Assembly (NCBI GenBank): GCA_017446025.1 | Contig: JAFSRR010000067.1 | Span: 1-32,139, forward strand | Direction of reading: 5' to 3' | Origin: Bacteroidales bacterium | GTDB taxonomy: Bacteria; Bacteroidota; Bacteroidia; Bacteroidales; UBA1402 | DNA: 32,139 nt | Part shown: in pieces, positions 1 through 6,994 of the stretch | Layout of the letters: every line of letters begins with the position of its first letter | Position numbering within the stretch: position 1 is the stretch's first letter | Notes under the pieces: generated by a model | Told to the model about the DNA's origin: nothing | Databases searched by the model: none | What the model saw: the letters and a program-made list of their open reading frames with translations, nothing else | Program-made: the position numbers and the translations under genes

Positions 1-1034
1 CCGTCATGGACACGGTCGATGCCCGCAAAAAGGATCAATGGCTGCAACAGTTGCAGGCCAGCTTGCAAGGCCGCCGACCCGACTATCTGGTGGTTCACCA
101 CGTGGAGCCCGACCATGCCGGGGCCATCGCCGATCTGCTGGAGCACTACCCCGCCCTGCAGGTCGTAGCCTCGGCCAAAGCCCTGCAGATGCTGCCCCAG
201 TTTTTCGAAGGGCTCGACCTGACGGGCCGCAGCCTGGCTGTCAAGGAGGGCGACACCTTGCCGCTGGGCCGCCACACGTTGCAGTTTTTCTCCGCCCCGA
301 TGGTGCACTGGCCCGAAGTGATGGTGAGCTACGAACAGCAGGAAAAGGTCTTGTTCTCGGCCGATGCCTTCGGCAAATTCGGAGCCCTCAACATCGAAGA
401 CGACGACTGGGCCTGCGAAGGACGGCGCTACTACTTCAACATCTGCGGCAAGTACGGTGCCCAGGTGCAGATGTTGCTCAAAAAACTGGCCGCGTTGGGC
501 ATCCGTGTCATCTGTCCGCTGCACGGACCGGTGCTGTGCGACAATCTTCCCTACTACCTGGGGCTGTACCAGACCTGGAGCAGCTATGGCGTGGAAACCG
601 AGGGTGTGTTCATTGCCTATGCTTCCATCCACGGCGGCACGGCAGCCGCAGCACGGCAATTGGCCGAAATGCTCCGGGCCAAAGGCGTTGCCAAGGTGTC
701 GCTGAGCGACCTGAGCCGCGACGACCAGGCCGAAGCCGTCGAAGATGCCTTCCGTATGGACCGCATGGTGCTGGCCGCCTCTTCCTACGACGCCGGGGTG
801 TTCCCGCCCATGCAGGAGTTCCTGCATCACCTGCAAGCCAAGAATTTCCAAAAACGCAAAGTGGCCATCATCGAAAACGGTTCCTGGGCTCCTTCGGCCG
901 GCCGCGTCATGAAAGAGGCACTGCAAGCCATGAAGGAGATTGAGATTGTCGAGCCGATGGTCACCATCCGCAGCCGCATGAAAAAGAGCGACCTGCCTGC
1001 CTTGGAAGCCTTGGCCGATGCCCTGTTGAAATAA
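1..1034 (+). CDS. Flavodiiron protein (A-type flavoprotein), 5' end cut by window edge
   Basis: Predicted cytoplasmic O2- or NO-reducing flavoprotein that protects anaerobes from oxygen or nitric oxide. Counting from the first in-window Met (base 6), the metallo-beta-lactamase-like domain carries the di-iron ligand set: H32-x-E34-x-D36-H37 in a VHHVEPDH stretch, H101 (PMVHWPE), D120 (FSADAFG) and H173 (PLHGPV). A flavodoxin-like FMN domain follows from about residue 200 (FIAYASIHGGTAAAA) to the end. The reading frame is open to the left edge. Family members run near 400 residues and the in-window part has 342, so roughly 50 N-terminal residues lie outside and the Met at base 6 is internal. 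No C-terminal rubredoxin or flavin-reductase domain is present, so electrons must come from a separate partner. The M23 peptidase gene follows after 12 bp. Whether O2 or NO is the main substrate cannot be told. Confidence 0.93.
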   Translation, partial: VMDTVDARKKDQWLQQLQASLQGRRPDYLVVHHVEPDHAGAIADLLEHYPALQVVASAKALQMLPQFFEGLDLTGRSLAVKEGDTLPLGRHTLQFFSAPMVHWPEVMVSYEQQEKVLFSADAFGKFGALNIEDDDWACEGRRYYFNICGKYGAQVQMLLKKLAALGIRVICPLHGPVLCDNLPYYLGLYQTWSSYGVETEGVFIAYASIHGGTAAAARQLAEMLRAKGVAKVSLSDLSRDDQAEAVEDAFRMDRMVLAASSYDAGVFPPMQEFLHHLQAKNFQKRKVAIIENGSWAPSAGRVMKEALQAMKEIEIVEPMVTIRSRMKKSDLPALEALADALLK

Positions 1035-1046
1035 TACTGTATCCCC

Positions 1047-2354
1047 ATGATGCGTTCCCTGATCAGAAAATGGTATTGGTGGCTGGCAGCCGGCCTGCTG
1101 TTGGCAGCCGCGGTGGTCTTTTTCTGCTTGCGTCCGCAGGCCAAAGACACAGCCTCGGACAACGGCGATACAGCCTCCGACACTCAGCCGCAGGCTGAAT
1201 ACATGCTGGGGCTTCGCATCGACACCCTCCAACTCGAAGACGGCCGCATCAAGGACGGCTGGAGCCTGTCGCTGCTGTTGGGACGCTACGGCGTGCCGGC
1301 GCGGGTCATCGACCAGGTGGTCAAGACGGCCAAGCCGGTATTCGATGTACGCCGCATCCAGTCGGGCCACGACTACATTGCCATGCGCACGCTGGACAGT
1401 TTGCCCCGGCTGCGCTATTTTCTCTACAAGGAAAGCCGCACCGACTATGTCATCTTCGATTTTGCCGACAGCCTCCAGGTGTATCGTGCCCAGAAGGAAG
1501 TGCTCATGAAGAGCCAGTGTGCCGAGGGCAAGGTGGAACATTCCCTGTGGAAGAGTCTTTACGACAACGGCTACAACACGACCCTGGCCAACCCGCTTTC
1601 GGACATCTACGCCTGGCAGATCGACTTTTTCGGCATCCAGAAGGGCGACGGCTACAAGGTGCTCTATGACGAATATTTTGTCGATGACAGCGTTTCGGTG
1701 GGCATCGGCGAGATCCATGCCGCCGTCTTCCACCACAATGGCAAGGAGTATTTTGCCTTCCCCTTCGAACAGGACGGTTTCAAAGACTATTTCGACGAGA
1801 ACGGGATCAACCTGCGCAAGGCCTTTCTCAAGGCGCCGCTCAAGTATTCCCGCATCAGTTCGCGCTTCAATCCATCGCGGCTGCATCCAGTCTTGAAAAT
1901 ACGCCGGCCGCATCTTGGGGTGGACTATGCCGCCCCCACAGGGACCCCCGTTGTGAGCATCGGCGCAGGCGTGGTCACCAAGAAGGCCTTCCAGAAAAAC
2001 GGAGCCGGCAACTATGTCACCATCAAGCACAACGGCACCTACACCACCACCTATATGCACCTGAGCCGCTATGCCCCTGGGCTGGCTGTGGGCAGCAAGG
2101 TGTCGCAGGGCGAGGTGATCGGCTATGTGGGCGCCACCGGACTGGCCACCGGGCCGCACCTGGATTTCCGGGTATATCGCAACGGTCAGCCCATCGACCC
2201 GCTCAAGATGGAATCGCCGCCCTCCACGCCCCTCAAGGAGGCCTACCGCGACAGTTTCGAACTGGTCAAAAAGCATCTGATGGCCGACCTGGGCTATGCC
2301 CTGCCGGCCGACACGGCCCAAATCGCCGCCTCGCAGCCCACCGAGCAACCCTGA
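1047..2354 (+). CDS. M23-family peptidase, membrane-anchored (LytM/MepM-like)
   Basis: Predicted periplasmic murein endopeptidase or a regulator of one, 435 aa. An N-terminal hydrophobic segment (about residues 8-28) suggests a membrane anchor. A Bacteroidota-type N-terminal region (about 50-270) precedes a C-terminal LytM domain (about 275-395). The first zinc motif is intact: H289-x3-D293 in RPHLGVDYAAP. The second reads GPHLDF, so H371 is kept but the last position of the usual HxH is D373. In LytM the last His of HxH binds zinc, so activity depends on Asp substituting as ligand. Two tandem Met codons start the frame; the first is used here. holB begins 12 bp downstream, so the two are probably cotranscribed. 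It is either an unusual active endopeptidase or a degenerate, amidase-activating LytM factor. Confidence 0.88.
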   Translation: MMRSLIRKWYWWLAAGLLLAAAVVFFCLRPQAKDTASDNGDTASDTQPQAEYMLGLRIDTLQLEDGRIKDGWSLSLLLGRYGVPARVIDQVVKTAKPVFDVRRIQSGHDYIAMRTLDSLPRLRYFLYKESRTDYVIFDFADSLQVYRAQKEVLMKSQCAEGKVEHSLWKSLYDNGYNTTLANPLSDIYAWQIDFFGIQKGDGYKVLYDEYFVDDSVSVGIGEIHAAVFHHNGKEYFAFPFEQDGFKDYFDENGINLRKAFLKAPLKYSRISSRFNPSRLHPVLKIRRPHLGVDYAAPTGTPVVSIGAGVVTKKAFQKNGAGNYVTIKHNGTYTTTYMHLSRYAPGLAVGSKVSQGEVIGYVGATGLATGPHLDFRVYRNGQPIDPLKMESPPSTPLKEAYRDSFELVKKHLMADLGYALPADTAQIAASQPTEQP

Positions 2355-2366
2355 AACTGACAAGCC

Positions 2367-3533
2367 ATGTTTTTCAAAGATATCATCGGACAAAGCGACA
2401 TCAAGGCGCACCTCATCCAGACGGCACAGTCGGGCAAGGTGCCGCATGCCCTGCTGTTTTCCGGGCCCACGGGTGCCGGCAAGCTGCCGCTGGCCCTGGC
2501 CTTTGCCCGTTATCTTTGCTGCACAGACCCCCAGGCCGGCGATGCCTGCGGGCACTGCCCTTCCTGTCAGCAGTTCAACCGTCTGCAGCACCCCGACCTG
2601 CATTTTGTCTTTCCCATCTACAACAAAAGCAAGTCCTCGACCAAGCCGGTCTGCGACCAGTTCCTGGCATCCTGGCGCGAAATGCTGCTCAAAGACCCCT
2701 ACTTCTCCTACGAGCAATGGATGAGTTTCCTGGGCAGCGAGAACGCCCAGGGCATAATCTATGCCGAAGAGGGCAACGAAATCCTGCGCAAGCTCAATCT
2801 CAAGAGCTATGAATCGGCCTACAAGGTCATGCTCATCTGGCTGCCCGAGAAGATGCATCCTTCCTGTGCCAACCGCCTGCTCAAGATTTTGGAGGAACCG
2901 CCCCAGCGCACTGTCTTCCTGCTGGTGACCGAAGACAGCGAAAGCATTATCGGCACCATCTGGTCGCGCACCCAGCATCTGCATGTCCAGGGCATCGGAT
3001 TGCCCCAGCTTACCGAAGCCCTGCAGCGACAGTTCCCCCAGTTGCCGCCGGCCGACATCACAGCGGCCGCCCGCCTGGCCAAGGGCAGTTTGATCCAAGC
3101 CCGCAACCTGTTGGGCGAGAACGAGACCGGCAAGTATTTTCTCAACCTGTTCATCCGTTGCATGCGCAACGCCTATACCATCGCCCACTTCTCGCCCGAG
3201 CGCCGGCTCGACAAGCAGCGGGCCCTGCAAGACCAGAGACTCTGGGCCGAAGAAATCGCCAAGATCGGCCGTGAACGGCAAAAGCAATACCTGTCTTATG
3301 CCCAGCGGCTGGTGCGGGAGAATTTCATCATGAACCTGCACCAACCCTCTTTGAACTATCTGAACCCCGAGGAAGCCGCCTTTTCGGGCAAATTCTTCAG
3401 TTTTATCAACCATCGCAATATAGAAGACTTCATGGAGGCCTACCAGTTGGCCGAAAGGCACATTGAGGCAAATGTCAATGCCCGGATGGTGTTTTTCGAC
3501 CTGGCCCTGCAGTCGATCATGTTATTCAAATAA
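2367..3533 (+). CDS. holB: DNA polymerase III subunit delta prime
   Basis: Clamp-loader subunit, 388 aa, that with gamma/tau and delta loads the sliding clamp at the replication fork. The AAA+ N-terminus shows FKDIIGQ, a P-loop-like GPTGAGK (G33-K39) followed by Leu40 rather than Thr/Ser, and a zinc-binding Cys set (C51/C52, C61, C64, C67). The Walker B region (KVMLIWLPEKM) lacks the acidic DE pair, then comes the family-typical ANRLLKILEEPP stretch. The SRC motif reads SRT, so the arginine finger is kept. These changes fit delta prime, which contributes an arginine finger but does not hydrolyse ATP, and argue against dnaX. The stop codon is 2 bp before the ricT start, indicating coupled translation. 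Confidence 0.92.
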   Translation: MFFKDIIGQSDIKAHLIQTAQSGKVPHALLFSGPTGAGKLPLALAFARYLCCTDPQAGDACGHCPSCQQFNRLQHPDLHFVFPIYNKSKSSTKPVCDQFLASWREMLLKDPYFSYEQWMSFLGSENAQGIIYAEEGNEILRKLNLKSYESAYKVMLIWLPEKMHPSCANRLLKILEEPPQRTVFLLVTEDSESIIGTIWSRTQHLHVQGIGLPQLTEALQRQFPQLPPADITAAARLAKGSLIQARNLLGENETGKYFLNLFIRCMRNAYTIAHFSPERRLDKQRALQDQRLWAEEIAKIGRERQKQYLSYAQRLVRENFIMNLHQPSLNYLNPEEAAFSGKFFSFINHRNIEDFMEAYQLAERHIEANVNARMVFFDLALQSIMLFK

Positions 3534-3535
3534 TC

Positions 3536-4780
3536 ATGGAAGAAAAGAAATATAAGCTCAACCCGACCGGCTTCTTGATGAACATCAAGGGAAGCAGCGG
3601 TGTCACCATCAAGAAGCTGAACACCTTCGACTGGCTCTGCGACCTGCCCGAAGCCCAGTCCTCGACCGACTATGTGGAGGTGCAGTTCAAAAACACACGC
3701 AAAGGCTATTACCTGAACAGCAACAAGATACCGCTTGTTAAAGGCGATTGGGTGGCCGTCGAGTCCATGCCCGGCCACGACATCGGTGTGGTCACCCTCA
3801 CGGGGCAGTTGGTGCTCAAGCAGATGAAAAAAGCCCACTACCGCTTCGACCAGGAAGTGCGCCGTGTCTATCGCAAGGCACGTCCCGCCGACATGGAAAA
3901 ATACGAGGCCGCCAAGGCCAAGGAGCACGACACCATGCTCAAATCCAGAAAGATAGCCGAAGAGCTGCACTTGGAAATGAAAATCGGCGATGTCGAATAC
4001 CAGGGCGACGGCAACAAGGCCATCTTCTACTACATCGCCGACGGGAGGGTGGATTTCCGCGAACTGATCAAAGTGCTGGCCGACACCTTCCGTGTCCGCA
4101 TCGAGATGAAGCAGATCGGTGCCCGCCAGGAAGCCGGCCGTATCGGCGGCATCGGCCCCTGCGGCCGCGAAATGTGCTGCTCGTCGTGGATGACCAATTT
4201 TGTCTCGGTCTCGACGGCGGCCGCCCGCTACCAGGATCTCAGCCTCAATCCGCAGAAACTGGCCGGCCAGTGTGCCAAACTGAAATGCTGCATGAACTAC
4301 GAGACCGACATGTATGTCGAAGCCCAAAAGAGCATTCCTTCCAAGAATACCACACTGGAAACCAAGGATGCCACCTACTACCAGGTCAAGGCCGACATCT
4401 TCAAACGCACGGTCACCTACTCCACCTCCAAGGACACCTTGGCCAACCTGGAGACCATCCCGGTGGAAAGGGCCTTCAAAATCATCGCGCTCAACAAACA
4501 GGGCCTGCGGGTGGACAGCCTATCGGAGAATCCCAGCGAACCTCAGCAAAGCGCTTTCGGCGACATTCTGGGCAACAACGACTTCACACGCTTCGACAAG
4601 CCTTCGCGCGACAAGCGAAAGAAACACCGCAACAACCACGGCAACAATCCTCGTGGTGACCAGCAGGAACGTCCTGCCAGCGAGCAAGGCGGCGAAAACC
4701 GGTCGCGCCACAACCGCCATCACGGCAACCGTCCGCGTCGCCGCCCCGACGGAGGCGCCCCACAAGAAGGCAATTCATGA
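3536..4780 (+). CDS. ricT: RicT/YaaT-like PSP1 domain protein with basic C-terminal tail
   Basis: PSP1-family protein, 414 aa. In Bacillus, RicT (YaaT) works with RicA and RicF as an Fe-S-binding complex affecting RNase Y-dependent RNA processing; the role in Bacteroidota is unknown. The conserved cysteine cluster is present: C209, C214 and C215 (GPCGREMCC), then C246, C251 and C252 (GQCAKLKCC), consistent with Fe-S ligands. The last 55-60 residues (from about 357) form a low-complexity tail rich in Arg, His, Asn and Gly, absent from short family members and suggestive of RNA binding. The gene starts 2 bp after holB, and its stop overlaps the gldH start (ATGA, 4777-4780). The holB-ricT pairing is seen widely in bacteria. 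Confidence 0.88.
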   Translation: MEEKKYKLNPTGFLMNIKGSSGVTIKKLNTFDWLCDLPEAQSSTDYVEVQFKNTRKGYYLNSNKIPLVKGDWVAVESMPGHDIGVVTLTGQLVLKQMKKAHYRFDQEVRRVYRKARPADMEKYEAAKAKEHDTMLKSRKIAEELHLEMKIGDVEYQGDGNKAIFYYIADGRVDFRELIKVLADTFRVRIEMKQIGARQEAGRIGGIGPCGREMCCSSWMTNFVSVSTAAARYQDLSLNPQKLAGQCAKLKCCMNYETDMYVEAQKSIPSKNTTLETKDATYYQVKADIFKRTVTYSTSKDTLANLETIPVERAFKIIALNKQGLRVDSLSENPSEPQQSAFGDILGNNDFTRFDKPSRDKRKKHRNNHGNNPRGDQQERPASEQGGENRSRHNRHHGNRPRRRPDGGAPQEGNS

Positions 4781-5295
4781 AAAGATTTGCTTGGTTGCTG
4801 ATTCCCTTGCTGCTGTCGGCCTGTACCTGGCACGACAGCCTCTATCACCAGTACCGCGACATTGGGCGGGAGGGCTGGCGACAGACCGACACCCTGGTTT
4901 TTGCCGACACCCTGCGTGTAGATTCCCTGTTGCTCGGCCAACGGGCAGGAAGCCCCATCAAGACCAGTCTTTCGCTCAGGCACCGCGACAACTATCCCTA
5001 CGAAGACCTGCATTTGCTGGTTATGTCTGATTTTACGATACTGACAGGCGATTCCGGCCTGGCCGTCAGCGAGCGGGCCGCCACCCAGACCCACTTCCAG
5101 TTGGTCAACGACAGAGGTATCTGGCAAGGCAAGGGCTGGGGTTCGTCCTATACCCTGGTCAAGGAGCTTGGCAGCTTGGGCTCGCTGCCCTCGTACGGCC
5201 AGTCATTGGCCTTTCGCATCACCGTTACCCCCATGATGCAGGACAGCCTGCTCACCGGCATCGAAAAAGTCGGGATCAGGCTGTCTTATGAATAA
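4777..5295 (+). CDS. gldH: GldH-like gliding motility lipoprotein
   Basis: Predicted envelope lipoprotein, 172 aa. The N-terminus has a short positive stretch, a hydrophobic core and the lipobox LLLSAC with Cys16 as the lipidation site. The rest matches the GldH family in size and pattern (YHQYRDI near the N-terminus, a beta-rich body, an LTGIEKVGIRL-like end). GldH is needed for gliding in Flavobacterium, but non-gliding Bacteroidales keep the gene, so a more general envelope or secretion role is likely. Its start overlaps the ricT stop by 4 bp (ATGA). It is last in the plus-strand group and converges on the pectin esterase gene 21 bp away. Confidence 0.85.
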   Translation: MKRFAWLLIPLLLSACTWHDSLYHQYRDIGREGWRQTDTLVFADTLRVDSLLLGQRAGSPIKTSLSLRHRDNYPYEDLHLLVMSDFTILTGDSGLAVSERAATQTHFQLVNDRGIWQGKGWGSSYTLVKELGSLGSLPSYGQSLAFRITVTPMMQDSLLTGIEKVGIRLSYE

Positions 5296-5316
5296 TCCTG
5301 CCAAGGCCGTATTGGG

Positions 5317-6975
5317 CTACAGCTCCTTGGGCAGCGTCCAGCCGTCGTCTCCGGCCAGCACTTTTTCCACCGTGTATTCAGCAGCTTCGCGGCGATTGAG
5401 TTGGCGGGCCCACTCCACTCTGGCGGCCTTTTTGGCACCGGGCCCCTTGGATCCATATTCGGCATAGGAAGCCGTCTGCTCATTGGCCGGGTTGCCCCAG
5501 TTGTTCCAACCCTCGGGACGGATATGGCCGTCCAGCTCGCAATTGAGATAGACCACCTTGGCGTAAGGCCGCCAGGGACGGCCCAGATAGACGCCTTCCA
5601 CCCCTTCATCGGCCGTCAGGCGGCAATGGATGAAGACATAGCCGTAGGCCGTCTGCTGCAGCGTGGAGGCAGCCGTCACATAACCGGTCCGGCGGCTACG
5701 GATCTCACAATCCTTGAACACGGCCGTGGACGAACCGAAAATAAAATCGACCGTGCCTTCGATGTAACAATCTTCGTAATACTGCCGGCTTTGCTTGCCA
5801 TAAGTATATAGAGTGTCCTGACATCCCAGGAAACGGCAATGGCGGAACACAGCCCGGTCGCCCGAGACAAACACCGCCACCGCCTGGCCCACCGGGCCGG
5901 CCGAGTTCTCGAAAGTCAGGTTCTCGGCATGGAAGTCGTGGCCATAGACATAGAAACTGGCCGAACCGGAAGTGGATTTTCCCTCTCCGAAGACATTCTT
6001 CTTCTGGGCATAATCGTCATAAGTCAGGATGGTCCCTTCGATGCTCTCGCCAATAAAAGTCACGTTGATCTTGCTTTCGGGCAGGATCAGTTTCTCCTTG
6101 TAAACACCGTTGCGGATATAGATGCGAGTGCGGCCGTTCTTGCGAAAATCAGGCACGGCGTCGATGGCTTCCTGCACGGTGAAGAAATCGCCCGAGCCGT
6201 CCTGGGCCACCACATAGTCGCTACGCAGGATGTAAGGCGCCAGGGCCGGGATTTTTTCGCGCAATTCATCCAGCACCAGCCAGGCCATCCGGCGGGCACC
6301 CAGCCCATTGAGGTGGGTGTCGTCTTCCCGGCCGTCGGGGCAGGCCCAGGAGGTGTTCGGCTTGACCCACATATACAGGCTTTTGGAATCTTCCGGACCC
6401 AACTGGGCCACCAACTGCTTGCTGGAAAGGTTGTGGTCGATGAGTGTCACCTTCATCTCGGCCGCCACGTCGCGCACGGCCTGCAGGTAGTCGCCGTGGG
6501 TCTCCGTCAACTGTCCGTCCTCGTCAAACTTGCGGCGCACCATCGAGGTGAGCAGCACGGGGATGCCGCCTTTTTCGCGGGTCTCACGGATATACTGTTT
6601 GAGCTGTTCATTGTAGGTCGTTCCCGGGTCGGTATGACGGTCTTCCTTGGGTTTCTGGTCGTTGTGACCGAACTGGATGAGCACATAGTCGCCGGGGCGG
6701 ATCTTGTCATAGACCGGCTGCCAATGGCCCTCGTCGCGAAAACTCTTCGAACTGCGCCCGTTCAGGGCATGGTTGTCCACCACCACATAGCGGCTGTCCC
6801 AGCAGGCACGGAAAGCCTGTCCCCAACCTCTTTCCAAATTGCCCAGATCCAGGGGCTTGTCGGCCATGGTCGAATCGCCGATGGTAAAAATCGTGACAGG
6901 ATGGTCCTGTTTTTGTGAGAAACTCAGCAGCATGGCTGCCAACAAACTCAATGTCATCAATCTAAGGGTTTTCAT
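5317..6975 (-). CDS. Bifunctional CE12 rhamnogalacturonan acetylesterase / CE8 pectin methylesterase
   Basis: Two pectin de-esterifying domains in one 552-aa secreted protein. A signal peptide (about 1-20, MKTLRLMTLSLLAAMLL) precedes an SGNH/CE12 domain (about 26-245): block I GDST with Ser35 as nucleophile, block III GHND, and block V DDTHLNGLG with the Asp-His pair. A right-handed beta-helix pectinesterase domain follows (about 254-545), with QAVAVF, GCQDTLY, VDFIFGSS and YLGRPWRPY holding the usual catalytic Gln, two Asp and Arg. The start is ATG at 6975, because it begins the signal peptide; the frame is open another 54 codons upstream, but that part lies in rodA and looks like shadow sequence. 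It would remove acetyl and methyl esters so that lyases and hydrolases can act. It begins 19 bp after rodA with no recognisable promoter of its own. Confidence 0.93.
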   Translation of the reverse strand: MKTLRLMTLSLLAAMLLSFSQKQDHPVTIFTIGDSTMADKPLDLGNLERGWGQAFRACWDSRYVVVDNHALNGRSSKSFRDEGHWQPVYDKIRPGDYVLIQFGHNDQKPKEDRHTDPGTTYNEQLKQYIRETREKGGIPVLLTSMVRRKFDEDGQLTETHGDYLQAVRDVAAEMKVTLIDHNLSSKQLVAQLGPEDSKSLYMWVKPNTSWACPDGREDDTHLNGLGARRMAWLVLDELREKIPALAPYILRSDYVVAQDGSGDFFTVQEAIDAVPDFRKNGRTRIYIRNGVYKEKLILPESKINVTFIGESIEGTILTYDDYAQKKNVFGEGKSTSGSASFYVYGHDFHAENLTFENSAGPVGQAVAVFVSGDRAVFRHCRFLGCQDTLYTYGKQSRQYYEDCYIEGTVDFIFGSSTAVFKDCEIRSRRTGYVTAASTLQQTAYGYVFIHCRLTADEGVEGVYLGRPWRPYAKVVYLNCELDGHIRPEGWNNWGNPANEQTASYAEYGSKGPGAKKAARVEWARQLNRREAAEYTVEKVLAGDDGWTLPKEL

Positions 6976-6994
6976 AACAACAACGTTTAATGTG

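Noticed and set aside
5296-5330. Possible terminator between gldH and the CE12-CE8 gene
   Set aside because: Only short pairings are possible (CCAA with TTGG, or CCAAGG with CCTTGG over an 18-nt loop), with no T-tract. Not convincing.
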